From Natrinema amylolyticum (GTDB lineage: Archaea > Halobacteriota > Halobacteria > Halobacteriales > Natrialbaceae): 64,000 nt of DNA. Shown here one piece after another: positions 43,317-52,007 of this stretch (positions within the stretch are counted from its first letter, which is position 1; every line of letters begins with the position of its first letter). The position numbers were made by a program, and so were the translations under genes. The stretch spans positions 372,001 through 436,000 of the forward strand of contig NZ_JAIWPJ010000003.1 in NCBI RefSeq assembly GCF_020515625.1, in the 5' to 3' direction. The notes beneath the pieces are model-generated. The model saw only the letters and a program-made list of their open reading frames with translations. It ran no database searches and had not been told where the DNA came from.

Positions 43317-44216
43317 ATGGCGGACACCGATTCGGCTGCGATCTGTCCCGAGTGTGACGGCAGATTACGGAGGAGGGGTACCGAAATCGTCTGTGAGGAG
43401 TGCGGACTGATCTCCGCCGAGGACGCGATCGACCGCGGACCCGAATGGCGGTCGTTCGAGGACGACGATACCGACCGGCGCCGGACCGGCGCACCGCTCA
43501 CTCGCTCGAGACACGACCGGGGGCTCTCGACGGAGATCGGATACGGGTCCGGCTCGAACTCGGGATACAGTTCTCGACTCACCGGCCGCAAACGTCGACA
43601 GATCGCGCGACTACGCCGCGAGCACAATCGCGCACGGATCTCGTCGAAGGCGGAACGAAACCAGGTCTACGGGTTCGCCGAAATCAGGCGAATCACTGCT
43701 CTGCTCTCCCTGCCGGACTCCACGAGAGAACAGGCCTGTGCCCTCTTCGAGTCCGCGCAGTCCGAAGGGCTCTTTCAGGGCCGCTCGCTCGAGGGGTTCG
43801 CCGCCGCCGCGATCTATGCGACCTGTCGGACGCGCTCGGTCCCCCGAACGATCGACGAAATCGCCGACATCGCACGCGCCGACGGCGACGAACTCGAGGT
43901 CGCATACGACGCGCTGAACCGCGAACTCGGGCTTCCGACGGGCCCGATCGACCCCACGACGTACCTGCCGCGGTACGCCTCGAAACTCGACCTCGGATCG
44001 GCCGTCGAGCGCCGTGCCCGCGAGTACGTCGACGCCCTGCTCGAGGCGGGATTGATCGGTGGGCGCAATCCGAGCGGGGTCGCCGCGGGCTGTCTCTACA
44101 AGGCCGCCGGCGAACGCGAGGAGTGGCCGTCACTGACGCAGGCCGCGGCGGCGGAGGTCGCCGACGTCGCGGCGGTGACGATTCGTTCGACGGTCACGAA
44201 CATCGACGAACTCTGA
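43317..44216 (+). CDS. tfb: Transcription initiation factor IIB
   Basis: 299 residues with an N-terminal zinc ribbon (CPEC Cys10/13, CEEC Cys26/29), then the B-reader-like segment DTDRRRTGAPLTRSRHDRGL, and two cyclin-like repeats (about 110-200 and 205-295), marked by SLEGFAAAAIYATCRTRSVP and GRNPSGVAAGCLYKAAGERE. TFB recruits RNA polymerase to TBP-bound promoters. Haloarchaea have several paralogues; which one this is cannot be told. The A/T-rich promoter suggests independent control. Confidence 0.95.
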   Translation: MADTDSAAICPECDGRLRRRGTEIVCEECGLISAEDAIDRGPEWRSFEDDDTDRRRTGAPLTRSRHDRGLSTEIGYGSGSNSGYSSRLTGRKRRQIARLRREHNRARISSKAERNQVYGFAEIRRITALLSLPDSTREQACALFESAQSEGLFQGRSLEGFAAAAIYATCRTRSVPRTIDEIADIARADGDELEVAYDALNRELGLPTGPIDPTTYLPRYASKLDLGSAVERRAREYVDALLEAGLIGGRNPSGVAAGCLYKAAGEREEWPSLTQAAAAEVADVAAVTIRSTVTNIDEL

Positions 44217-44262
44217 CGGCTCGGTTCTCGCGACGGCGACGTCGGACTCGCCCCCTTCGACG

Positions 44263-46905
44263 TTACGTCGTCCGGAGCGTGTCCGTACTCGGCTCGTAGA
44301 CCTCGCCTTTCTGTTTGAGCTTGTCGATCTCGTGTTCGGCCTTGGACTGGTCCATCCCGATCTCGTCGGCCCGCTCCATGACGATGTCGACCGGCGCGCC
44401 GTCGTCGTACTCCTCCTCGATATCGCTAATGAGCTGTTTGAGGTTCTTGATCCGGTCGCGCTGGGACTTGGAGGTCCCGGCCTCGACGATGTCCGCGTCG
44501 AACTCGCCGGTCTCGGGGTCGACGCCGACGTCCTGGAGACACGAGCGGACGATCTCGATGACCCGCTCGGCGTCGCTCTGTTCGACCGTATCCGACAGCC
44601 GAACGCGGGCGCTGGCCTCCGACAGCCGCACCAGCGCCTCGAGCTTGCGGGCCGTGACGGGCACCGCCGCGTCCTCGTCAGTGCCCTTCGATCGGAGGTC
44701 GACGTAGAAATCCCGAATCGCGTCGCGGGCCTCCTCGGTCATCCGCGGATGGCAGTTCTGCTTGGCGTAGGCGATGTACTTCCGTAGAAGTTCGGCGTCG
44801 ATCTCCGGATCGACCTGATCGGTCATCTCGGCGATCTCGTCGGTGCTGACGTCAAGCGAGGACATCTCCTCGCGCTGGGTGGTCAACTCGCCCGCGTAGT
44901 TGGTCGTGATGATGTGTTCGGCGAGATTGCGGTCTTTCTCCTCGTCGGGCGTGTCCGTCACCGTAAAGATCAGGTCGAACCGCGAGATCAGCGCCGGCTC
45001 GAGGTCGATCTGCTCGCTGATGGGTTCGTACTGGTCGAAGCGGCCGTACTTGGGGTTCGCCGCGCCCAGCAGCGAACAGCGAGACTTGAGCGTGGCGTTG
45101 ATCCCCGCCTTCGAGACCGAGATTTTCTGTTGCTCTAAGGCCTCGTGCATGGCGCTCCTGTCTTCCGGTCGCATTTTGTCGAGTTCGTCGATCGCCGCGA
45201 TCCCCTGATCGGCGAGGACGAGCGCGCCGGCCTCGAGACTCCACTGTTGGCCGTCGCCGAAGTCGTCGCGAACGGCCGCGGCGGTGAGCCCCGCCGAGCT
45301 GCTGCCCTTTCCGGAGGTGTAGACGGCTCGCGGCGCGATGTTCTCGATGTACGCGAGCATTTGGGAGTTGTGCGAAACGACGCCGTTCGAGATGTAGTTA
45401 TGAGTTCCTTCGATCTCGAGGTCGTATACCCAGTCGTAATCGGGTTCGACCGTTTTGATCGAGATGATTCGACTGGATTCGACGGCGTCCTTCGAACGTA
45501 GGGCTCCCCCGTCAGCCACTGTGTTTTCCGTGGTCGGTTGGCTGATCGGCTCCGTTCCCGTCTCGGCTACAGTGACGTGGTCGCCAACCGATAGCTCTTC
45601 GGCGCGGACTGGCTGAAAGTCACCATCGACATTGATGAACAGCGGATGCGACGGCGTCACCTCGAGCTCCCGTCCACCAGCGGTCCGAAGCCGATACATC
45701 CGATTGGGTGCCTCTCGTTTCCAGACTTTCGTCGCACGCTGTGGGGCGATTTCTCCGTTTTCCTGTAAAGAAGGAACGTCGATATCGATCTCGTCGTACC
45801 ACCCGTCGTCGATCGGTTTCGGATCGTCGAGGTTCGATTCGACGAGTTCGCGAATCGGTACGTCTCGGCCATCTGCGAGCGTGACTTCCGTCTCACCGCG
45901 AACGCATTTACCGGTACCGGGGTCCCCGATCAGGAGCATATGTAAGTCGCCCCGAATCCGCGAGCCGTCGGGCAACTGTTTCGTCACGCCCGAGAACAGT
46001 TGGAGGATCATCGAGAGCTTCTCCTGATCGTAGCCGTAGATCGAGGGCGCGATGGAGGCGACCATCTGCTCGTAGATGTCCTCGGAACTCGAGAGGCGGA
46101 CGATCTCCTCTTTGTCCTCGCCGGTGATGTCCATGTCCTCGAACTGCTCTTCGTCGATTTCGACGGACATCCCCTCCATGTAGAAGTCGAAGACGGGGGA
46201 CTTCTCCTGTTGGTCGCCCTGTTGCTCGAGTCTGAGGACACCGATCGCGGAGACGTGGTCGCCGGGGGTGACCTCGCCGGTGATGTCGTCCTCGATGTTG
46301 ATGTCGAGGGCCTGTGGAGTCTCGCCGCCGCGGAGTCCTTCGGGGCTCTCCTGTACTCGAATCTTCTGCGAGTCCACGAACTCGGACTGGTCGAAGTTGA
46401 CGCGGAAGGGGCCCTGTCGTTCACAGCCCTGACACTCGTGGGGCTCCTGAAAGTCGCCGCTGGACTGGGGGACGCGAGTGAGGGTACCACAGAGCTGGCA
46501 CTCGAAGGCGGCCTCCTCGATTTTCGGGCGGACGTCGGTGGCCTTGCGGACGATCCCGTGGACCTGAACGAGGGAGTTCATGTCCCGGGCGCGGATTTCA
46601 CGGATCTCGGGGGACTCCGTCTCGGGGAGGTTCCGGACCCGGACGTGTGCTTGCCCGAGGCTCACGTCGATCGGGAGGTCGTACAACCGCAGCGCCTCCT
46701 CGGCGTAGCGCTGGAGCTGTTCGGGCTGGTTGATGAAGTCGTCTGCGAGGTCCGGATCGAACCGGTAGAGGTCCTGCCAGTCGATATGGAGCGACCGCTG
46801 TTCGTTCGGATACCGCTGCGCAAGCTGCTTGATCTCGCTGTCGTAGTAGTTGCGAAAGAACTGCTCGAAAGAGTCGACGAGTTCGGAATTTCCCGCTTGC
46901 GCCAT
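44263..46905 (-). CDS. mcm: MCM replicative helicase with an in-frame mini-intein
   Basis: 880-residue precursor. Extein parts: N-terminal DNA-binding domain with zinc ligands (ECQLCG, HECQGCERQG), Walker A GDPGTGK ending at residue 333, the AAA+ motor (DQGIAAIDELDKM, FDLIFTVTDTPDEEK) and a C-terminal winged helix. Residues 334-513 form an intein; the extein resumes at Ser514. The mature protein would be about 700 residues, a normal MCM. It unwinds DNA at replication forks. The upstream TATA is listed separately. A winged-helix tail ends at TLRTT. Confidence 0.97.
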   Translation of the reverse strand: MAQAGNSELVDSFEQFFRNYYDSEIKQLAQRYPNEQRSLHIDWQDLYRFDPDLADDFINQPEQLQRYAEEALRLYDLPIDVSLGQAHVRVRNLPETESPEIREIRARDMNSLVQVHGIVRKATDVRPKIEEAAFECQLCGTLTRVPQSSGDFQEPHECQGCERQGPFRVNFDQSEFVDSQKIRVQESPEGLRGGETPQALDINIEDDITGEVTPGDHVSAIGVLRLEQQGDQQEKSPVFDFYMEGMSVEIDEEQFEDMDITGEDKEEIVRLSSSEDIYEQMVASIAPSIYGYDQEKLSMILQLFSGVTKQLPDGSRIRGDLHMLLIGDPGTGKCVRGETEVTLADGRDVPIRELVESNLDDPKPIDDGWYDEIDIDVPSLQENGEIAPQRATKVWKREAPNRMYRLRTAGGRELEVTPSHPLFINVDGDFQPVRAEELSVGDHVTVAETGTEPISQPTTENTVADGGALRSKDAVESSRIISIKTVEPDYDWVYDLEIEGTHNYISNGVVSHNSQMLAYIENIAPRAVYTSGKGSSSAGLTAAAVRDDFGDGQQWSLEAGALVLADQGIAAIDELDKMRPEDRSAMHEALEQQKISVSKAGINATLKSRCSLLGAANPKYGRFDQYEPISEQIDLEPALISRFDLIFTVTDTPDEEKDRNLAEHIITTNYAGELTTQREEMSSLDVSTDEIAEMTDQVDPEIDAELLRKYIAYAKQNCHPRMTEEARDAIRDFYVDLRSKGTDEDAAVPVTARKLEALVRLSEASARVRLSDTVEQSDAERVIEIVRSCLQDVGVDPETGEFDADIVEAGTSKSQRDRIKNLKQLISDIEEEYDDGAPVDIVMERADEIGMDQSKAEHEIDKLKQKGEVYEPSTDTLRTT
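45367..45906 (-). other. Intein in MCM, at the Walker A position
   Basis: The intein begins with Cys334 (CVRGETEVTLADG), has the block B motif TPSHPLF and ends VSHN at residue 513 before Ser514. The 180-residue size leaves no room for a homing endonuclease, and none of its motifs is seen. It lies exactly in the P-loop (GDPGTGK|S), the MCM-a site. It is A/T-richer than the surrounding gene, which suits a mobile origin. Confidence 0.93.
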
Positions 46906-47272
46906 TGCACACTGCTAGGGCCGCCATCCGGTATAAATGGTCGTATACCGGGGTGAAACTGATCGGTCGACACCCGGCGATCGACATCCGCGGGTGACGG
47001 CCACTGGTTCGCCTCGAGTCACTCGCGGCATCGAACCCACTCGAAGCGTTGTCCCGTGCGTCGGGACTCGAGAAGTCGTGCGGCCGATTTCGGACCTCGT
47101 CGACCCGTCCCTGTATTCTAGCGGGTCGCGGTGGGGTCCGACACGCCGTGTCTCGTCTCCCTGTCGCGGGGCCGTGTGGCCACGGGATGACTTTCCGCTC
47201 GGTGATAATGTAGCCACGGCCAACGTCTTTTGGGAGTCAGTGACCGACCGGAACCGGAGCGTCGTCTCGGAC
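46906..47272. other. Intergenic stretch upstream of MCM
   Basis: This 367-base gap contains the MCM promoter but no convincing gene. Long frames here are shadow-like. No repeated origin-type motif was recognised, although an MCM-proximal site could be tested for replication elements. Confidence 0.4.
46931..46938 (-). promoter_or_regulatory. TATA element of the MCM gene
   Basis: CATTTATACC on the minus strand ends about 26 bases upstream of the MCM start, the usual distance for a leaderless haloarchaeal message. Confidence 0.5.
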
Positions 47273-47923
47273 TCACTCGTCACCGGTTGCCGTATCGCCG
47301 AGGCTATCGGCGGCGACGCCGAGCGTCGCGATCGACCGGAACGCTTCCTCGACGGTCAGGTCGACTTCGTGGACCTTCTCCGTGGGCATGTGCATCACGT
47401 ACCCGTTCGTGGCGGGGTTCGGTGCGAGCGGGACCATGATCGTCACCATCTCGTCCTCGCCGGCACTGGCTTCGACCACGGGCGGCGTCTCTGCGGTGAG
47501 GAAGCCGAGCATGTACGCCCCCTCGTGGGGGAATTCGACGAGTTTTACGTCCTGAAACTGGTCCGTCTCGTCGTCCAACAGGAGTTTGCTCGCCCGTCGG
47601 ACGCTCTCGTAGACGGTACTGACGCCGGGGATCGTTTCCATCGTCGCGTGGACCCGCTTGGAGAGGTACTTCCCGGGCGTATGCTCCGCGACGATCCCGA
47701 CTAGCAGGAAGAACCCGATCACGGACAGGAGCGTCGCGATCTGAATCACTGGCACCGGCGGCTCGTCGCTCCAGACGTACGTCACGCCGGTGATCACCGG
47801 TGAGAGCACGCCGAGAATGAAATCGAGCACGACGAGGACGACGAGCAGCGTCGCGACCAGCGGAATCGTAATCACGACCCCGTTGATGAGCCACCGCTGT
47901 ACTCTCGAGCCGAGACCTCCCAT
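47273..47923 (-). CDS. DUF502-family membrane protein
   Basis: 216 residues from ATG 47923. It begins MGGLGSRVQRWLINGVVITI with the first of two helices, then a second helix LLSVIGFFLLVGIVAEHTPG. The soluble part has the DUF502 phrase IPGVSTVYESVRRASKLLL and ...EFPHEGAYMLGFLTAETPP. The function of DUF502 is unknown. A GTG 87 bases upstream would add an unrelated N-terminus, so the ATG is preferred. It is on the same strand as MCM and lies upstream of it. Confidence 0.88.
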   Translation of the reverse strand: MGGLGSRVQRWLINGVVITIPLVATLLVVLVVLDFILGVLSPVITGVTYVWSDEPPVPVIQIATLLSVIGFFLLVGIVAEHTPGKYLSKRVHATMETIPGVSTVYESVRRASKLLLDDETDQFQDVKLVEFPHEGAYMLGFLTAETPPVVEASAGEDEMVTIMVPLAPNPATNGYVMHMPTEKVHEVDLTVEEAFRSIATLGVAADSLGDTATGDE

Positions 47924-48234
47924 GCGTCCTACCAATCGGGCTGACTCCGAAACCGTTGGGCTTGCGGGCGGAATGGGCGGGACCTGTCGATAGATGAGTG
48001 TGTCCAGCACCGACGTCTCTATTCGCGTATATAATCGATTTCCGAGTGATCGCGGCGAGACGCGACCGTCCCCGCGCAGTCGGCCGATCGGCCCGATCGA
48101 TCGACGGACCGGGACCGCCGCCGCTCGAGGGGGAACGACGCTGGTACGGACCGATTCAGTGAAACATTCCGTATCATCCCACCTTCACACTTTGGAGCGA
48201 TAGTGATGACCGTGTGGACTCTTCGTTGAGATCC
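47924..48234. other. Intergenic stretch between divergent genes
   Basis: The gap of 311 bases has GTATATAATC at about 48027-48036, which may be a promoter for either side. No open frame fits coding composition, and no RNA gene was seen. Confidence 0.4.
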
Positions 48235-48411
48235 ATGTCGACTCAATCCGAACGGACGCGAGCCGCGGTCCGATGCGAGAACTGCGAGGCGATCCTCGTC
48301 GCCGAGATCGATCGGGACGGCTCCGTCCGTCCGCTCGGCACGAGCGAAGACTGCGTCTGCGGTGACGGCGCCTTCACTCGCCTCGAGCAGTCCGCCGCGT
48401 CGCTCCCCTGA
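48235..48411 (+). CDS. Small CPxCG-type zinc finger protein
   Basis: 58 residues starting at ATG 48235: MSTQSERTRAAVRCENCEAI and ...SEDCVCGDGAFTRLEQ. Cys pairs CENC and CVC give a four-Cys candidate site with an irregular second pair. Such small zinc proteins are common in haloarchaea and some regulate motility or biofilm; the function here is unknown. The start with GTTGAGATCC before it has no clear SD, suggesting a leaderless message. Confidence 0.65.
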   Translation: MSTQSERTRAAVRCENCEAILVAEIDRDGSVRPLGTSEDCVCGDGAFTRLEQSAASLP

Positions 48412-48626
48412 CCGACCCCGCTGCATCTCTCGATTCATCGCCGCCCGTCGACGGTGTGATCTCCCTCGAATTGCTTGAGGATCCGGTCTCACCTGCGTTC
48501 GTCGCCGGTTCCTCGCGTCCGTCGCAGATCGGGCTCTCCACACCGTGACCGGCTCGTCCGAGCCGGGATCGGTCACAGCGTTCCGCGGACACGAGGTGAA
48601 GTGTAAGATCCCCGTCTCCCGCCGCG

Positions 48627-51600
48627 TCAGTCGTCGCTGCTTCGACCGCCGACCGCCTCGGGATCGCCGTCCTGTCCCTCGAGCTGGCCCGGCGTCGGAT
48701 GAACGTCCGCGGTCGCTTCTTCGGGATCGATCTCGAGCGGCGAGATGCGGACGCTCGTCACCTTGTACTGCGGGATGTACGACGTCGCGTCGAGTTCGTG
48801 CTCGGTGAGCGTGTTGACCGCTCCCTGCGGGAAGTGCATCGGGATGAAGACGACGCCGGGGTCGGAGGTGTCCTCGACGTTCGCCTTCACGATGATCTCC
48901 CCCCGGCGCGACTCGACGCGGACGTACTCCTGGTCTTCGACGTCTAACTGTTCGGCCATCTCGGGGTGGATGGTGACGAAGCTCTCAGGAACGTGGTTCA
49001 TCAGGGTGCCGACCCGCCGAGTCATCGTGCCCGTGTGCCAGTGGTAGAGCACCCGGCCGGTCGAGAGCGTGATCGGGTACTCCTCGTCGGGCATGTCCGG
49101 CGGCTGGGCGTAGTCGGCGGGGACGAACCGCGCCTTCCCGTCCTCGAAGTTGAACTCGTCCTCGTAGAGGTACGGCGTCCCCGGATCGTCCTCGTCGAAG
49201 CAGGGCCACTGGATGCCCTTCGTCTCCTCCTCCAAGCGCTCGTAGGTGACCCCGCCGTAGATCGGGACGAGGTCGTTGATCTCGTCCATCACGTCGGCCA
49301 CCGTCTCGTACTCCCACTCGTAGCCGAACCGCTTCGCGAGCTGGCGGAGGATCTCGAGGTCCGGCTTCGCCTTCCCCGGCGGCTCGACCGCGGGGCGGAC
49401 CCGTTGGATGCGCCGCTCCGTGTTCGTGAACGTCCCCGACTTCTCGGCGGCGGACGCGGCCGGGAGGACGACGTCGGCGTATTCGGCCGACTCGGTCAGG
49501 AAGATGTCTTGGACGGCGAGGAAGTCGAGCGTCTCCAACCCCTGCTCGGCGTTGTCGACCTCCGGTTCCGAGAGGACCGGATTCTCGCCCATGATGAACA
49601 CACCGTGGAGTTCCTCGTCGTTGATCGCGTGGAACATCTCCGGAAGCCGAAGCCCGATCTCGTTGGGCGGGCGCTCTCCCCACGCGTCGGCGAACTTGTC
49701 CAGTACCTCCTCGTCGCCGAGGTCCTGGTATCCCGGGAGCGTGTGCGGGGCCGGTCCCATGTCGCCCCCGCCGCCCTGGACGTTGTTCTGCCCGCGGAAC
49801 GCCGAGAGGCCGGCCCGGGGCTTGCCGACGTTTCCCGTCAGAAGCGCGAGATTGGCGATCGACAGCACGTTCCGCGTGCCGGTGTTGTGCTGGGTCAGCC
49901 CCATCGCCCAGCCGAAGATGCAGGTGTCTGCGGTTGCGATGGTCTCTGCAGCCTCCTTCAGTTTCTCGGCGGGGACGGCCGTCAGCTCCTCGACCTGCTC
50001 GGGCGTGAACGGCTCGACCTTCTTCTTCAACTCGTCGAAGTGTTTCGTCCGCTCCTCGATGAACTCCTCGTCGTGGAGGTCGTTCTCGATGATGTACCGC
50101 ATCATCCCGTTCATCCAGGCCACGTCCTCGCCGGGGGTCGTCCGAATGTACTGGTCGGCGTGCTCGGCCAACCCGACCTCCCGCGGATCGATGACGATGA
50201 GTTCCGCGCCGTCGCGGACGTTTTGCTTGATTCGCGTGGCCAACACCGGATGCGACTCGGTCGTGTTGGAGCCGGTGATGAGGTAGCAGTCCGTCTCCCC
50301 GATGTCCTCGTTGATGCGGTTGGTCATCGCGCCGTAGCCGACCGTCTGCTGGAGCGCCGCGACCGTCGAGGAGTGACAGAGCCGCGCGCAGTTGTCGACG
50401 TGGGGTGTCTCGAGCACCTGCCGGGCGAACTTCTGGCAGAGGAAGTTCTCCTCGTTCGTCGTCTTCGACGACGAGATAACCGAGAGGGACTCGCTCCCGT
50501 GCTCGTCTCGAACGTCCGAGAGCCCCTCGTGGACGCGGTCGAGCGCCTCTTTCCACGTCGCCTCGCGGAACCCGTCGCGGCCGACCGGCCCGTCGCCGGC
50601 GTCTTCCCTCCGGATCAGCGGCTTCTCGAGGCGGTCGTCGGCGTCGACGTAGTCGTAGCCGAACTTCCCCTTCACGCAGGTAGAGAAGTCGTTCGCCGGC
50701 GTCGCCTCGGGGTCGGCGGGCCGGACGCCGAGGATCTCGTTGTCCTTGCCGTAGAGTTCGAACCGGCAGCCGACGGCACAGTAGTTGCAGGTGGTTTCGG
50801 CCTTGGTGACCCGCGAGAGGCGCGCGTCGCCGACGGTCGTCGCGACGTCGAACAACTGGCCGGCCGACATCGTATTGAGAGCGACCCCTTCGGCGGCGTG
50901 TTCGGCCTCCTTCATCGTCCGATCGCCTACCCGCTTCGCTCGATCCCTCGCGCGGCGCTTCGCGTCTCCGGCCCGCTCTTTCGCCTTCGCCATGTAGCGG
51001 GCGACGCCCGAGAGTTCTTCTACCTCCGTCTCGCGACGGCCGCGGGGAACGTTGCGGTTCGGTGCCTCCGTCTGGTCGGCCGTCTCCGCCTTCGGGCTCT
51101 CGAGGACCTTCCCGATGGAGTTCTCCTGGGTGAATCCGGGCAGGGGCATCGTCGAGGCGTCGACCAGCCCCTGCTCGACCAGCGAGCCGGTCGGACAGAC
51201 GGTGACGCAGTGACCGCAGGAGACGCAGGTGGACTCGTCGAACGTATCCTCGCCGTTCTGGAAAGCGATCTCCGTATCGTCGCCGTTGCCCTCCATGCGG
51301 AGGACGCCCTCGACCTGCACGTCGTTGCAGGCCTCGACGCAGCGGTTACAGAGGATACACTTGTTGCGGTCGATCTGGATGGCCGGCGAGGTGTCGTCGA
51401 GCGGGTAGTACTCGTCGCGGTCCCCGAAGGTTCCCCACCGCGGCTCCTCGACCTCCTGTTCGATGGATGCGTCCTGCAGCTCGCAGCGGCCGTTCTGTCC
51501 GCACGTCGTACAGCGGAGGTTGTGGCCCGACAGCTGGAGATCGAGGTTCACGTCCCGCGCCTCGGCCGCGGCGTCCTCGTCGGTTCGGACCGTGAGGCCG

Positions 51601-52007
51601 TCCTCGGCCGGGAACGAGCAGGCCGTCACGAGCCCGTGCTCGTCCGTGTGGACGGTACAGGTCCGACACTCGCCTCGGGGACCGATGTCGTCGGCCTGCT
51701 CCGTGTCTCGGTCGTAGTAACAGAGCGCCGCGAGCTCGTCGGCCGGCTCCGTCGACTCGATCGCGTCGATGATCGTCGAGCCCGGCGGCACCGCGACGGG
51801 CGTGCCGTCGATCGTGAGGTGGGTCATCCGGTCGCCGTCCGTGCCGACGTCGGGGTCGTTGGCAGTCCCGGTCTCGAACTGTTCGGTCAGCGGCGTGCTC
51901 GGCCGCGGATCGGTCACGTCGGGGACCGACGGGACCCGCTCGACCGGCGTCGGCCGGCGCTCGGTCTCCGCGTCGTCGACGTGACTCGCGGGATCCTCAC
52001 CGCTCAT
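48627..52007 (-). CDS. fdhF: Formate dehydrogenase-like molybdopterin oxidoreductase, alpha subunit
   Basis: 1126 residues. N-terminal 2Fe-2S ferredoxin (Cys96, 114, 117, 130), a His-Cys cluster (H162, C166, C169, C175), then two 4Fe-4S groups (C217-C227 and C261-C271), as in NuoG-like proteins. A Lys/Arg/Ala-rich insert of about 50 residues (328-376) precedes the catalytic domain with its 4Fe-4S (C407, C410, C414, C444). In CARLCHSSTVAAL, Cys544 takes the place of the Mo-ligand seleno-Cys of FdhF. It oxidises formate with bis-MGD. The start overlaps the end of the beta gene (ATGA). Confidence 0.9.
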   Translation of the reverse strand: MSGEDPASHVDDAETERRPTPVERVPSVPDVTDPRPSTPLTEQFETGTANDPDVGTDGDRMTHLTIDGTPVAVPPGSTIIDAIESTEPADELAALCYYDRDTEQADDIGPRGECRTCTVHTDEHGLVTACSFPAEDGLTVRTDEDAAAEARDVNLDLQLSGHNLRCTTCGQNGRCELQDASIEQEVEEPRWGTFGDRDEYYPLDDTSPAIQIDRNKCILCNRCVEACNDVQVEGVLRMEGNGDDTEIAFQNGEDTFDESTCVSCGHCVTVCPTGSLVEQGLVDASTMPLPGFTQENSIGKVLESPKAETADQTEAPNRNVPRGRRETEVEELSGVARYMAKAKERAGDAKRRARDRAKRVGDRTMKEAEHAAEGVALNTMSAGQLFDVATTVGDARLSRVTKAETTCNYCAVGCRFELYGKDNEILGVRPADPEATPANDFSTCVKGKFGYDYVDADDRLEKPLIRREDAGDGPVGRDGFREATWKEALDRVHEGLSDVRDEHGSESLSVISSSKTTNEENFLCQKFARQVLETPHVDNCARLCHSSTVAALQQTVGYGAMTNRINEDIGETDCYLITGSNTTESHPVLATRIKQNVRDGAELIVIDPREVGLAEHADQYIRTTPGEDVAWMNGMMRYIIENDLHDEEFIEERTKHFDELKKKVEPFTPEQVEELTAVPAEKLKEAAETIATADTCIFGWAMGLTQHNTGTRNVLSIANLALLTGNVGKPRAGLSAFRGQNNVQGGGGDMGPAPHTLPGYQDLGDEEVLDKFADAWGERPPNEIGLRLPEMFHAINDEELHGVFIMGENPVLSEPEVDNAEQGLETLDFLAVQDIFLTESAEYADVVLPAASAAEKSGTFTNTERRIQRVRPAVEPPGKAKPDLEILRQLAKRFGYEWEYETVADVMDEINDLVPIYGGVTYERLEEETKGIQWPCFDEDDPGTPYLYEDEFNFEDGKARFVPADYAQPPDMPDEEYPITLSTGRVLYHWHTGTMTRRVGTLMNHVPESFVTIHPEMAEQLDVEDQEYVRVESRRGEIIVKANVEDTSDPGVVFIPMHFPQGAVNTLTEHELDATSYIPQYKVTSVRISPLEIDPEEATADVHPTPGQLEGQDGDPEAVGGRSSDD

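Noticed and set aside
46906-47272. Possible replication origin near MCM
   Set aside because: No repeated origin-recognition-box motif was recognised by eye and no orc1/cdc6 gene is in the window.
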